Below are positions 9,304 to 17,867 of a stretch of 64,000 nucleotides of DNA, piece after piece. The position numbers were made by a program, and so were the translations under genes. The first letter of the stretch is position 1. Each line of letters opens with the position of its first letter. The notes under the pieces were generated by a model. That model ran no database searches. It was not told the DNA's origin and saw only the letters and a list, made by a program, of their open reading frames with translations. This DNA is from Bosea vaviloviae (lineage in GTDB: Bacteria > Pseudomonadota > Alphaproteobacteria > Rhizobiales > Beijerinckiaceae), in assembly GCF_001741865.1 (NCBI RefSeq), contig NZ_CP017147.1, positions 744,001 to 808,000 on the forward strand. The letters run 5' to 3'.

Positions 9304-10554
9304 CTATTTCTTGCATTCCGGATTGGTGCGTGATGGCAGCCCCACCGCTTTGAAGGCCTCCGGAGACAATCCCATCGTCTTCGAGACGTTCGGGACGATG
9401 CGAACGAACTTGTTGGTCAGTTCGCCATTCGGCAGTTCCGCAACTTCGGTGATGAAGGTCGTCGCTATCGCCTGCCGGTCGTCGTCGAGCTTGATCTTGC
9501 CGTTGGGCGCGTCCAGCTCGACCTTTGCCAGTTCCGTGCGCAGCTTTGCGCCACCGTCCGAGAGATCCGCATTGACCTTCGCCAGCCCCGTCGCAAGCGC
9601 GGTGAAGGCGTTGTAGTAATTGGTCGCAAAGAGAGACGGGCTGGCGAAGCGCTTGTCGGGCGGGAACGCGTCTTGATAGGACTTGACCCAGGCCTTCCAG
9701 CGCGGATCGTCCCAGGCATCCGCGACACCGCCCGAGGACGGTGTGCCGACCAAGAGCTTCTTGGCCGCGCCCTTCGACGAAAGCACGGTCTGGTCGACCA
9801 TGATCGATCCGCCGACGAATTTCGCGTTGCCGCCGGTCTGGCTGTACTGGTTCAGGAAGTTGACGGCGTCGCCACCACCGAGACCCAGGAACACCGCATC
9901 GACGTCATCGGGGATATTGGCGATGACCGAACCGAAATCCTTGGTTCCGAGCGGCACCCATTGCCGCTGGGTGATCTGCCCGCCGGCGCTGCAATAGCCG
10001 AGCGCAAATCCGAAGACCTGCGTGTAGGGGAAGGAATAATCCTCCGCGATCACAGCGATCTTCTTGAAGCCCTTGTCCTTGAAGACGTACTCGCCGAGCC
10101 CCGCCATCCACATCGCGCCGTTGCTGTTGAAGCGGAAGTAGTTCGGCGACGGGTTGACATAGGTGGTTTCGAGCGCGCCCGAGGAGCCGTCGACGACGGT
10201 CACGTTCGGGACGGTCTTGGAATAGTCGCGGATGGCAATGCCTTCGGAACCCGAGAGTGGGCCGACGATGACCTGGACCTTATCCTGCTCGACGAGTTTT
10301 CGCGCAGCCCTCAACGCGGAATCCGGACTGGCATCGGTCGTCGCGATGATCAGTTCGACCTCGCGACCCGCGATCTTGTTGCCCAGTTGCTTCAACGCAA
10401 CCTGGACGCCACGCACTCCATCCTCACCGCCCGACGTCAATGCGCCCGACAGCGTCGCCATCATGCCGATCTTGAGTTTCTCTTGGGCGCCGGCAACCGA
10501 CGAGGCAGCGACGAGACTACAGACCGCCACGGCGGTCAAAAGCGCCTTTCGCAT
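9304..10554 (-). CDS. livK: ABC transporter substrate-binding protein (LivK-type periplasmic receptor)
   Basis: A 416-residue periplasmic binding protein of the peripla_BP_6 family. The signal peptide (residues 1-23) is cleaved near VAGA-QEK. The mature part begins KIGMMATLSGALTSGGEDGVRG, the family opening, and has VIVGPLSGSEG at the ligand cleft. The start at 10554 is fixed by the signal peptide and a strong AGGGAGGAAA ribosome site. It is the first gene of the operon, and a 159-bp gap separates it from the araC-type gene. That gap may allow the receptor to be made in excess. The ligand is unknown. Confidence 0.88.
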   Translation of the reverse strand: MRKALLTAVAVCSLVAASSVAGAQEKLKIGMMATLSGALTSGGEDGVRGVQVALKQLGNKIAGREVELIIATTDASPDSALRAARKLVEQDKVQVIVGPLSGSEGIAIRDYSKTVPNVTVVDGSSGALETTYVNPSPNYFRFNSNGAMWMAGLGEYVFKDKGFKKIAVIAEDYSFPYTQVFGFALGYCSAGGQITQRQWVPLGTKDFGSVIANIPDDVDAVFLGLGGGDAVNFLNQYSQTGGNAKFVGGSIMVDQTVLSSKGAAKKLLVGTPSSGGVADAWDDPRWKAWVKSYQDAFPPDKRFASPSLFATNYYNAFTALATGLAKVNADLSDGGAKLRTELAKVELDAPNGKIKLDDDRQAIATTFITEVAELPNGELTNKFVRIVPNVSKTMGLSPEAFKAVGLPSRTNPECKK

Positions 10555-10636
10555 CGTATTTCCTCCCTGCGTGTCTAACCACGCCGAAGGTTTCAACGGC
10601 GAGGCCGATGGCGGCTTTTCGATCCGCTCTAGGGGG

Positions 10637-10664
10637 AAAGTAGCACATGGCACCCTACTGCCAA
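10637..10664 (-). promoter_or_regulatory. Putative sigma-70-type promoter of the Liv-type operon
   Basis: On the minus strand, TTGGCA (10659-10664) and TACTTT (10637-10642) are separated by 16 bp, which would put the start of transcription about 75 nt before livK. The -35 box is part of a small inverted repeat TGGCA-N6-TGCCA that could be an activator half-site. Prediction from consensus only. Confidence 0.35.
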
Positions 10665-11114
10665 GGTCGCGGACATTGCTCAGGGTCTGCTTTTTGATGC
10701 CGGACTTTCTCGCCCGAGCCGGATGCGGCGATAACCCAGACGCTTGTGAAAACCCATCCTAATGCCAGATCAATAATACAAAATTTCATCGAAGCCGAAC
10801 GGTCGCCTACATCTGTAGAGTAGTATTACAAAAAATAGACCTGAAATCAAAATTTTTCCAAAATCACAAATATTTGATGCCGACGCAATTATGATTTAAT
10901 CGCACTTTCTCAACCAGATATCCTGTCTTTATTTTGGCGATCTTGCGAGTTTCGCTCAGAGCAATACAGAGCGAGAGATCCGGCTTCCAGAGCCGGACCG
11001 AACAGGAGCCCCTAAGAGCATTTCCGTCGTGGAAATGCACTGCCTTCCTTGTTTTATCGCATTTTCTTCACGCGAACCGGTGTCCACTTCGCTCGAAAAT
11101 GCTCCAGAACCTGA
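10665..11114. other. Gene-free interval with an AT-rich segment
   Basis: I see no coding region between the livK promoter area and the GNAT gene. Positions 10760-10930 are clearly AT-rich against the high-GC background. The right end holds a dispersed palindromic repeat, listed separately. It may contain upstream activation sequences for the Liv-type operon; nothing else is recognisable. Confidence 0.5.
11017..11105 (-). repeat. Dispersed repeat, class B (copy 1, inverted orientation)
   Basis: Contains a core reading, on the minus strand, GAGCATTTTCGAGCGAAG then TGGACACCGGTTCGCG and TGAAGAAAATGCG, followed by a small AGCATTTCC palindrome. The same arrangement recurs at 44711-44816, and the core alone at 51355-51420. 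These are intergenic palindromic units of a kind common in Hyphomicrobiales. Confidence 0.8.
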
Positions 11115-11681
11115 TCAGGCGGCGCGCCGGATCGGCTCCGCCAAGACCGGCACGACCAAGACCGGCGCGGCCAAGACCGGCGCGGCGTCCAAACAGCCTT
11201 TCGCGGTCAGCATGCCCCTGGCGCCGGCGAGTGCGCCTTCGCGCAATTCGAGCCCGAGGAAGCGCTCGCGCTCCACCGGGCCTGGCATGGCGAGATCACG
11301 CGTCAACGCGTCCGAGAAGCCGAAGCGCTCGTAATAGGGCGCATCGCCGACGAGCAGGATCGCGCCATGACCACGGCAGGCCGCACGCCAGATCGCGTCC
11401 CGCATCATCGCCTTGCCGACGCCTTCGCCCTGCAGCGTGGGCGCGACGGCCAGCGGCCCGAGCAGCAGCGCCGGGACGCCGCCGGCCTCGACATGCCAGA
11501 GCCGCACGGTCGCGACGACTTCGCCGTCGCACTCGGCGATCAGGGCGAGATCTTGGGCCGGCAGCCGGCCCTCGCGCAGGCGCTCGCTCGACTTCGCGGC
11601 CCGGCGCTCGCCGAGGCACAGATCGAGCAGGGCCTCGCGGGCCACGGCATCGGACGGGATTTCCTCGCGGATCGTGATCAT
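11115..11681 (-). CDS. GNAT-family N-acetyltransferase
   Basis: A 188-residue acetyltransferase of the COG3153-like GNAT group. Motif A reads LGPLAVAPTLQGEGVGKAMM (acetyl-CoA pyrophosphate loop Q-G-E-G-V-G), followed by GDAPYYERFGFSDA, the usual C-terminal GNAT signature. The start ATG at 11681 has GGAGGTGCG upstream. The C-terminal ~20 residues are a degenerate APVL repeat encoded by three tandem 15-bp units and look like a late addition. The substrate cannot be predicted. It stands alone between repeats. Confidence 0.85.
   Translation of the reverse strand: MITIREEIPSDAVAREALLDLCLGERRAAKSSERLREGRLPAQDLALIAECDGEVVATVRLWHVEAGGVPALLLGPLAVAPTLQGEGVGKAMMRDAIWRAACRGHGAILLVGDAPYYERFGFSDALTRDLAMPGPVERERFLGLELREGALAGARGMLTAKGCLDAAPVLAAPVLVVPVLAEPIRRAA
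11140..11184. repeat. Three 15-bp tandem repeats in the 3' end of the GNAT gene
   Basis: Unit GCCAAGACCGGCGCG occurs three times with one or two changes each. It keeps the reading frame and encodes repeated (A/V)PVL(A/V). Copy number could vary by slippage. Confidence 0.8.
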
Positions 11682-11930
11682 GACGCACCTCCGGCCGGAG
11701 CGCCCGAGACAGCCAAGGCTGCGCAGACCTTCCCGGCGCCGCGCGAACGCGGCCACAAGACTAAAAGGGATGTGTGGAAGAGGGTCCGGCGGGAGCCACG
11801 GCCGCGGCGCTCCCTTCTGGAGGCGCGGACGCTCCGCCCGAATTGCGGGCGGCCTGCCGCTCATGGCAGGGCGCTTCGCCGGACCCGATTGGTGAGGGGC
11901 GCGGGTCTAAGCCGCGCGCCTAGTTCAGGT

Positions 11931-11977
11931 GCATGATGTGGTCCGAAAACCGGTTCCCACTTTTCGGCATCATGCTC
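11931..11977. repeat. Dispersed Hyphomicrobiales palindrome (class B variant)
   Basis: Imperfect palindrome with GCATGATG at one end and CATCATGC at the other, and a central CCGGTTCCCAC core. It relates to class B by the CCGGTT core. It lies just after the ornithine decarboxylase stop codon and could act as a transcript end. Confidence 0.65.
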
Positions 11978-11981
11978 CGCG

Positions 11982-13127
11982 TCAGATGACGTATTGCCTC
12001 AATGGCGGGAAGCCGTTGAAGGCGACGGCCGAATAGGTCGTCGTATAGGCGCCCGTACCCTCGATCAGCACGCGATCGCCGATCTCCAGGCTGAACGGCA
12101 GCATGTACGGGGTCTTCTCGTACATGACGTCGACCGAATCGCAGGTCGGGCCGGCCAGCACGCAAGGCACCGTCGCATCGCCGTCGCGGGCGGTTCGGAT
12201 CGGGTAGCGGATCGCCTCGTCCATGGTCTCGGCGAGACCATTGAACTTGCCGATATCGAGATAGACCCAGCGCACATCGTCGCTCTCGGCCTTCTTCGAG
12301 ATCAGCACGACCTCCGCCTCGATCAACCCTGCCTCGCCGACCATGCCGCGGCCCGGCTCGATGATCGTCTCGGGCAGCTGGTTGCCGAAATGCTTCGACA
12401 GCGCCCGGAAGATCGCATCGCCATAGGACGGCACGCCCGGAATCGGCTTCAGGTAGCGCGCCGGGAAGCCGCCGCCGAGATTGACCATCGACAGCGAGAG
12501 ACCGCGGGTGGCGCATTCCTTGAAGACCGCCGAGGCCGAGGCCAGGGCGGAATCCCAGGCGTTCACATTCGCCTGCTGCGAGCCGACATGGAACGAGATG
12601 CCATAGGCGGTCAGGCCCAGGCGATGGCCGTGCTCGAGCACGTCCGCGGCCATTTCGGGCACGCAGCCGAACTTGCGCGAGAGCGGCCAGTCGGCGCCGG
12701 CGCCGTCGCAGAGGATGCGGCAGAAGATGCGCGCATCCGCCACGCCGACCTTCTCGGCCGAACGGGAGACCTTGTCGACCTCGGCCGTGCAGTCGACGGC
12801 GAAGAGGCGCACGCCGAGCTCCATGGCGCGCACGACGTCGCGCTCCTTCTTGATCGTGTTGCCGAAGGAGATCCGGTCGGCGGTCGCGCCGGCCGCGAGC
12901 GCGAGCTCGATCTCGACGACCGAGGCGCAGTCGAAGCAGGAGCCGAGCTTGGCCAGCAGCCCAAGCACTTCCGGCGCGGGATTCGCCTTCACGGCGTAGA
13001 ACACGCGCGTGTCGGGGAGAGCCCGCGAGAAGGCATGATAGTTCTCGCGCACGACATCGAGGTCGATGACGACGCAGGGCCCATCCTCACGGCGGGTGCG
13101 AAGGAATTCACGGATGCGCTCGGTCAT
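11982..13127 (-). CDS. odc: Ornithine (type III, PLP) decarboxylase
   Basis: A 381-residue alanine-racemase-fold decarboxylase that makes putrescine from ornithine; some homologues also accept lysine. It has the PLP lysine K47 in FYAVKANP, H179 in FHVGSQ, the phosphate-binding GGGFP at 217-221, EPGRG at 256-260, and C328 in GPTCDS, the catalytic cysteine supplied by the partner subunit. Length and motifs fit the eukaryotic-like ODC found in alphaproteobacteria. A ~435-nt untranslated leader precedes it and probably controls it. Ornithine against lysine specificity cannot be decided by eye. Confidence 0.92.
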   Translation of the reverse strand: MTERIREFLRTRREDGPCVVIDLDVVRENYHAFSRALPDTRVFYAVKANPAPEVLGLLAKLGSCFDCASVVEIELALAAGATADRISFGNTIKKERDVVRAMELGVRLFAVDCTAEVDKVSRSAEKVGVADARIFCRILCDGAGADWPLSRKFGCVPEMAADVLEHGHRLGLTAYGISFHVGSQQANVNAWDSALASASAVFKECATRGLSLSMVNLGGGFPARYLKPIPGVPSYGDAIFRALSKHFGNQLPETIIEPGRGMVGEAGLIEAEVVLISKKAESDDVRWVYLDIGKFNGLAETMDEAIRYPIRTARDGDATVPCVLAGPTCDSVDVMYEKTPYMLPFSLEIGDRVLIEGTGAYTTTYSAVAFNGFPPLRQYVI

Positions 13128-13563
13128 GAGACGCTACTCCTCCGGCGCAAGCGGCGCCGATGCGACGTGAAGCCGGCTAAGCCGTCAGCGATTCAAGGCG
13201 CGATGGAGACGCCGAGAACAGCCGAACAACTAAGTCCGGACTCTGATAACCGTCGCTTGGGGAGACCCCGCACGCCCGGCAATGAAGGACAAGCCTCTTC
13301 GGTGCTGGTCTTTGGAGGACCAGCGAGACCAAAAAAAGCCCGTTCCGTCGTTGCTTTAAGCTGCGTCCCCCGTGGAGATTCGGGGTTCGCCGGTTTCGCC
13401 TCCGGCTGCCAGTCGCTGTTCGGTGACAGTTCCCTTGGGAGGAACCGGGAGCGTGATTTGAGGGGATATCCATCCCCCTCCATCCGTCTCCAACACCTGG
13501 CGGCTGTCCGGCCTCTTGTCCGGATGCCCACCGACTGACACGCGGCCACAGGCACGTGCGAAT
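13128..13563 (-). promoter_or_regulatory. Long 5' leader of ornithine decarboxylase, candidate speF-type cis-regulatory RNA
   Basis: A ~435-nt interval between a good promoter and the decarboxylase ATG has no convincing gene. On the minus strand it contains a CCCCG/CGGGG hairpin (near 13360-13380) followed by ACGGGC and a run of seven Ts (near 13330-13340), which looks like an attenuator. A speF motif (Rfam RF00518) is known upstream of alphaproteobacterial ornithine decarboxylase genes. Position and size fit that class, but I cannot score the covariance model. Confidence 0.5.
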
Positions 13564-13574
13564 TGGGTGAACGC

Positions 13575-13603
13575 GATATACGGATTGCGGACCGCGACTA
13601 CAA
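13575..13603 (-). promoter_or_regulatory. Putative promoter of ornithine decarboxylase leader
   Basis: On the minus strand TTGTAG (13598-13603) and TATATC (13575-13580) are separated by exactly 17 bp in otherwise GC-rich DNA. Transcription would start near 13565. Confidence 0.5.
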
Positions 13604-13647
13604 GTTTTTTTTGACCCTCGCCTCGGATTTTTGCGCCTCGGATTTTT

Positions 13648-13677
13648 GACGAACGCGGTCAGCAGGCCGCGTTCGTC
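13648..13677. terminator. Strong 11-bp hairpin after the glyoxalase-fold gene
   Basis: Perfect arms GACGAACGCGG and CCGCGTTCGTC with an 8-nt loop lie 16 bp past the stop codon at 13693. On the minus strand it is not followed by a U-run, so it may act as a 3' end stabiliser or factor-assisted terminator. Next to it CGCCTCGGATTTTTG is repeated twice in tandem (13618-13648). Confidence 0.5.
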
Positions 13678-13692
13678 TTTCCCGCGAAGAAC

Positions 13693-14256
13693 TCAGGCCC
13701 GCTTCTCGCAAAAGCGGATGCGGTTTCCGAACGGGTCCGGCACTTCGAGCATGCGCCCGCCCGGCCCCTCCTCCTGGATTCCGGGCTTGGAATAGGCGTA
13801 GCCCTTGCCGATCAGCTCGGCGCGATAAGCATCGACGCCCTGCATCCAGACGAACACGGTCGAGCCCGGGCTGGCATCGCCGTGATGCTCGGAGAGATGC
13901 AGCTTCAGACCGGAGCGCGAGAGCTGCATGTAGATCGGGAAATTCTCGCCATAGCGATGGTCCCAATCCAGGCTGAAGCCGAGGAAGCCTAGATAGAACT
14001 CCCTGGCCTTCTCGATATCGAAGATCCGCAGGATCGGAATGCCCATCTGCAGGCTGACGCCGTCGGCAGCGGCGCCCTCGCCAGCCGGCACTACACCAGC
14101 TTCGCCTATCTTGGCGGCGAGCACGTTCCAGTCGTCATAGCCGAACTGGCGGGCGACGATCTCGAGCGTCTCGGAGTGGGAAAGCGGGATTTGTCGAGCG
14201 GCCAGGGTCTCGCGAAGAGACTTGGCCATAAGCTTCGCATCGCGAAAGCTGCGCAT
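13693..14256 (-). CDS. Glyoxalase/bleomycin-resistance-fold (VOC) protein
   Basis: A 187-residue protein with two parts. Residues ~10-50 form a small helical segment (SLRETLAARQIPLSHSETLEIVARQFGYDDWNVLAA) found at the N-terminus of one glyoxalase superfamily group. Residues ~70-187 form a VOC fold with IPILRIFDIEKAREFYLGFLGF, LHLSEHHGDA and the closing EVPDPFGNRIRFCE. His and Glu residues that could bind a metal are present. It resembles bleomycin-binding-like proteins, but binding of such drugs is unproven. Confidence 0.85.
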   Translation of the reverse strand: MRSFRDAKLMAKSLRETLAARQIPLSHSETLEIVARQFGYDDWNVLAAKIGEAGVVPAGEGAAADGVSLQMGIPILRIFDIEKAREFYLGFLGFSLDWDHRYGENFPIYMQLSRSGLKLHLSEHHGDASPGSTVFVWMQGVDAYRAELIGKGYAYSKPGIQEEGPGGRMLEVPDPFGNRIRFCEKRA

Positions 14257-14551
14257 CCTAGTGATCCTTCTCGTCGGCGGACGCAGCGATCAGGGCTCGC
14301 CTTGCTGATGACGTCCACCGGATCGAGCGGGATCAGGAACGGGATCTGGATGCATTCACCATACCCTTGCGGGCGCGAGCGGCTGGCTGCATCCGGCCAG
14401 GACGAAAGAGTAGAAATCCGCCTGCGAGATTGTCAACGGCGCGCGGCGCCGCAAGCTGCCGCGCCTATGCCCTAGACCGGCCCCAATTCATCGCCTAAGT
14501 CACTGTCTCGACACGCCTTCACAGGCAATCGCGATAGGGTTTCCGCCTAAC

Positions 14552-16138
14552 ATGATCCAGACCGACCGCCGCCAGATCCTGGCAGGCCTCGCCGCCCTTT
14601 TGAGCCTCTCAGCGGCGCCTTCCGCCTTGCTGGCGCAGCAGCCCGAGCCGCAGCAGCCGGCGCCTGCGCCGCCGCAGCCGCGCTTCGGCTTCGATGAGGT
14701 GGTGCGCCGTGCCCGCGAGATCTCCGGCGTTCCCTATGAACCCGGCCCGACGCTGCCGGAGCCGCTCTCGAGGCTCGACTTCGATTCGTGGCGCGATATC
14801 CGCTTCCGGCCCGACCGGGCACTGCTGGCGCAGAACGGCTCGCCGTTTCGGATGCAGATGTTCCACCCCGGTTTCCTGTTCACTCGGCCGGTGGTGGTCA
14901 ATGTGGTGCGCGACGGCGTGCCGACGCCGGTGCCCTACTCCGCCAGCCTGTTCGACTACGGCAAGGTCAAGTTCGAGAAGCCGCTGCCGGTCAATCTCGG
15001 CTTCGCCGGCTTCCGGCTGCACTACCCGCTGAACGATCCGCGCGTGCTGGACGAATTGATCTCCTTCATCGGCGCGAGCTATTTCCGCGTCCTTGGCCGC
15101 GAGCAGCGCTATGGCCTCTCCGCGCGCGGACTGACCATCGGCGCGGGCGTGCCCGGCGGCGAGGAGTTCCCGATGTTCCGGGAGTTCTGGGTCGAGGCGC
15201 CCGCCGCCAATGCCGACCGCGTCACGGTCTACGCCCTGCTCGATTCCGCCTCCGTCACCGGCGCCTATCGCTTCCACATCTACCCCGACGTCGACAGCGT
15301 GGTCGACATCGCCGTCACCCTGTTCCCGCGCAAGCCCATCGAAAAGCTCGGCCTCGCGCCTTTGACCTCGATGTTCTTCACTGGCGAGAACGACCGCCGC
15401 TTCCATGACGATTTCCGCACCGAGCTGCATGATTCCGACGGGCTGATGATCCATTCCGGCACCGGCGAATGGATCTGGCGCCCGCTGCGCAACCCGCGCC
15501 AGCAGGCGGTCTCCTCCTTCGTCGAGCGCAATGTGCGCGGCTTCGGCCTGATGCAGCGCGACCGCGCCTTCGAGCACTATCAGGATCTCGACCTGAGCTA
15601 CGAATTGCGACCGTCCTACTGGATCGAGCCGCTGGGCGATTGGGGCGAGGGCGTCGTCGAACTGGTCGAACTGCCGACGACCGACGAGACCAACGACAAT
15701 GTCGTCGCGCTCTGGGCTCCGAAGGCGCCGCTCGAACCCGGCCGCGAATTCTCCTTCGGCTACAAGCTGACCGCGATGCTCGATTCAGCCGATCTGCATC
15801 CCGGCGGGCGCATCATCAACACCTATCAGGCCAAGCCCAAGGCGCTCGGCTCTGGCGAACCGGTCACCGAGGGCGCCCGCCGCTTCATCGTCGATTTCGC
15901 CGGTGGTGACCTCGAATACCATCTGCGCCAGCCCGACAAGGTCGAGATCGTGCCCTCGATCGCCTATGGCCGCATCGACCGTGCCTTCATCGTGCCCAAC
16001 CCCAAGACGCAAGGCTTCCGCGCCTTCATCGACATCGTCGTCGAGCCCGGCCAGGTCGCGGAGATGCGCGCCTTCCTGAAGAGCGGCGAGAAGACCCTGA
16101 CGGAGACCTGGAGCTATCCCTGGCGGGCGGAAAGCTGA
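14552..16138 (+). CDS. mdoG: Periplasmic glucan biosynthesis protein (MdoG/OpgG/OpgD family)
   Basis: A 528-residue periplasmic protein that acts on osmoregulated periplasmic glucan backbones. The N-terminus carries a twin-arginine type signal (TDRRQILAGLAALL, cleavage near LLAQ-QPE), followed by a Pro/Gln-rich spacer. The body starts FGFDEVVRRAREISGVPYEP and contains GASYFRVLGREQRYGLSARGL and MFFTGENDRRFHDDFR, which are core family motifs. The Tat-type signal is more like OpgD than OpgG. The gene stands alone; the glycosyltransferase partner is not in this window. The start ATG has only a weak ribosome site. Confidence 0.92.
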   Translation: MIQTDRRQILAGLAALLSLSAAPSALLAQQPEPQQPAPAPPQPRFGFDEVVRRAREISGVPYEPGPTLPEPLSRLDFDSWRDIRFRPDRALLAQNGSPFRMQMFHPGFLFTRPVVVNVVRDGVPTPVPYSASLFDYGKVKFEKPLPVNLGFAGFRLHYPLNDPRVLDELISFIGASYFRVLGREQRYGLSARGLTIGAGVPGGEEFPMFREFWVEAPAANADRVTVYALLDSASVTGAYRFHIYPDVDSVVDIAVTLFPRKPIEKLGLAPLTSMFFTGENDRRFHDDFRTELHDSDGLMIHSGTGEWIWRPLRNPRQQAVSSFVERNVRGFGLMQRDRAFEHYQDLDLSYELRPSYWIEPLGDWGEGVVELVELPTTDETNDNVVALWAPKAPLEPGREFSFGYKLTAMLDSADLHPGGRIINTYQAKPKALGSGEPVTEGARRFIVDFAGGDLEYHLRQPDKVEIVPSIAYGRIDRAFIVPNPKTQGFRAFIDIVVEPGQVAEMRAFLKSGEKTLTETWSYPWRAES

Positions 16139-16187
16139 GCAAGGGAACGTCATGGTCGGAACAAGAAGGGAAGCGGAAGAGCGCGGG

Positions 16188-16374
16188 GAACCCTTCTCCC
16201 GTGTGGGAGAAGGGCAGGGATGAGGGCAGGCCAGATAACCAGCCTGCGCAAGCGGTTCCGCTTCCTCCCTGTGCTGTCGGGATGAAACCGGCGCTGCGGC
16301 GAAGTCGCACCTCAATAATCAACGGCACACCCTCATCCCTGCCCTTCTCCCATCCGGGAGAAGGGTTCTCCGTC
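16188..16374. repeat. Long inverted repeat with ~38-bp near-identical arms (class D)
   Basis: The arms (16188-16226 and 16328-16374) each contain a CCCTTCTCCC/GGGAGAAGGG hairpin followed by CAGGGATGAGGG, and they are inverted relative to each other around ~100 bp of unrelated sequence. It lies downstream of mdoG and may be a transcript end. It looks like a miniature mobile palindromic unit. Confidence 0.7.
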
Positions 16375-16526
16375 GCGGTTCCCACGAAAACTTATCCCCG
16401 GTCTCTCGGGCGGGCGTATGATGCTCGCACCTCGTCCCCGAGGGGCAGCCATCGCGAGGTATGCCGTTGGCGGGGATGGGGGCGGCGCCTGCGGGAAGGG
16501 GGCGGCACGCCCCCCTCCCGGGAGGC
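16375..16526. other. Gene-free GC-rich interval left of the IS element
   Basis: Contains several self-complementary G/C-rich stretches (for example GGGGGCGGCACGCCCCC near 16498-16514). No reading frame is convincing. It was continuous with 17868 onward before the IS inserted. Confidence 0.4.
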
Positions 16527-17859
16527 GGTAGTGTGCAGGGAGTTCTGCAAAATCTGAGGTTGGCCATGGCAGGTTGGTGATGTTCGACGTCACCTCACTC
16601 CAGCCGGAGCCCCACCATGACCAGAAGCGAGGCTAAGCCCGCGATTGCCGCCGTGAAAGAGCTTTTCTCGCAGCACCCTGATGGTTTGCGCGATGTCGTC
16701 AGAGCCGTGCTGCAGGAGGTTCTTGAATCAGAGATGACCGAGGCCGTGGGAGCGGCGAAGGGCGAGCGTAGCGAGGGCCGCCTCGGCTATCGTTCGGGCT
16801 CCTATGGCCGCACGCTGGTGACACGTGTCGGCAAGCTCGAGCTGCGTGTGCCGCAGGATCGGGACGGGCGTTTCTCGACCGAGCTGTTCGAGCGCTACCA
16901 GCGCTCGGAGCGGGCCTTGGTGGCGACCTTGGCGGAGATGTATGTGCAGGGCGTCTCGACGCGGAAGGTCAAGGCGATCACCGAGGAGCTGTGCGGCCAC
17001 GCCTTCTCGGCCTCGGCGATCAGCGCGATCAACAAACGCCTCGACGAGAGCCTGAAGGCCTTTGCCGAGCGCCTGCTGGCCGAACCCTTCCCCTATCTGA
17101 TCCTCGACGCACGCTACGAGAAGGTGCGCGAGGCCGGCGTCGTCATGAGCCAGGCCGTGCTGATTGCGGTCGGCATCGACTGGGACGGGCGGCGCCAGAT
17201 CCTCGCCGTCGAGATGGCCAACCGCGAGAGCCGTTCAGCTTGGCGCGACTTCCTCGTCGGCCTCAAGGCGCGCGGCCTCAAGGGCGTCGAGTTCGTCGTC
17301 TCCGATGATCACCCCGGCCTGGTCAAGGCGATCGGCGAGGTCCTGCCCGAGGCGGCCTGGCAGCGCTGCTATGTCCACTTCCTGCGCAATGCGCTTGACC
17401 ATCTGCCGCGCAAGCACGCCGACGACTGCCTCCAGGAGCTGCGCTGGATCTATGATCGCCGCGATCTCGCCGAGGCCAAGGCCGATCTCGCCGCATGGCT
17501 GGCCAAATGGTCGTCGCGCTATCCGCGCCTGACCGGCTGGGCCGAGGATGCCATCGAGCAGACCCTGACCTTCTTCAGGCTGCCGAGGCAGCACCACAAG
17601 CACCTCAAGAGCACCAACATGCTCGAACGCCTCAACGAGGAAATCCGCCGAAGGACCTATGTCGTGCGCATCTTCCCCAACACAGAAAGCTGCCTGCGCC
17701 TCGTGCGCGCGCTCGCCGTCGAAACCCACGAAAACTGGATGGAGGCAAACCGATACCTCAACATGGACGACCTCAGAGAGCACAAGAAAACCGCCCTCAG
17801 ACAAGCCGCATGACCGCCGTCACAGCCAACCCATTTTGCAGAACTTGACGCACACAACC
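16527..17859 (+). mobile_element. Complete IS256-family insertion sequence with 8-bp target duplication
   Basis: A 1333-bp element. Its ends match as inverted repeats: the left end reads GGTAGTGTGC-N4-AGTTCTGCAAAAT, and the right end, read inward, GGTTGTGTGC-N4-AGTTCTGCAAAAT. The flanks are the identical octamer CGGGAGGC at 16519-16526 and 17860-17867. An intact transposase, matching ends and an exact duplication imply a recent insertion. The site lies between mdoG and the Rid gene and breaks no recognisable gene. Confidence 0.93.
16617..17813 (+). CDS. IS256-family transposase
   Basis: A 398-residue DDE transposase of the mutator/IS256 superfamily. Catalytic candidates are D164 (LILDARYEKV), D230/D231 (VVSDDHPGL) and E337 (STNMLERLNEEIRRR). 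The CYVHFLRN segment and the C-terminal basic region RTYVVRIFPNTESCLRLVRAL are typical. The frame is uninterrupted, so the enzyme is probably active. Start at the ATG 16617, where MTRSEAKPA gives the usual family length. Confidence 0.95.
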   Translation: MTRSEAKPAIAAVKELFSQHPDGLRDVVRAVLQEVLESEMTEAVGAAKGERSEGRLGYRSGSYGRTLVTRVGKLELRVPQDRDGRFSTELFERYQRSERALVATLAEMYVQGVSTRKVKAITEELCGHAFSASAISAINKRLDESLKAFAERLLAEPFPYLILDARYEKVREAGVVMSQAVLIAVGIDWDGRRQILAVEMANRESRSAWRDFLVGLKARGLKGVEFVVSDDHPGLVKAIGEVLPEAAWQRCYVHFLRNALDHLPRKHADDCLQELRWIYDRRDLAEAKADLAAWLAKWSSRYPRLTGWAEDAIEQTLTFFRLPRQHHKHLKSTNMLERLNEEIRRRTYVVRIFPNTESCLRLVRALAVETHENWMEANRYLNMDDLREHKKTALRQAA

Positions 17860-17867
17860 CGGGAGGC

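Noticed and set aside
13193..13555. Protein-coding gene in the leader of ornithine decarboxylase
   Set aside because: The minus-strand frame of 120 codons has no ribosome site, no domain and an unusual composition. A regulatory leader explains the interval better.
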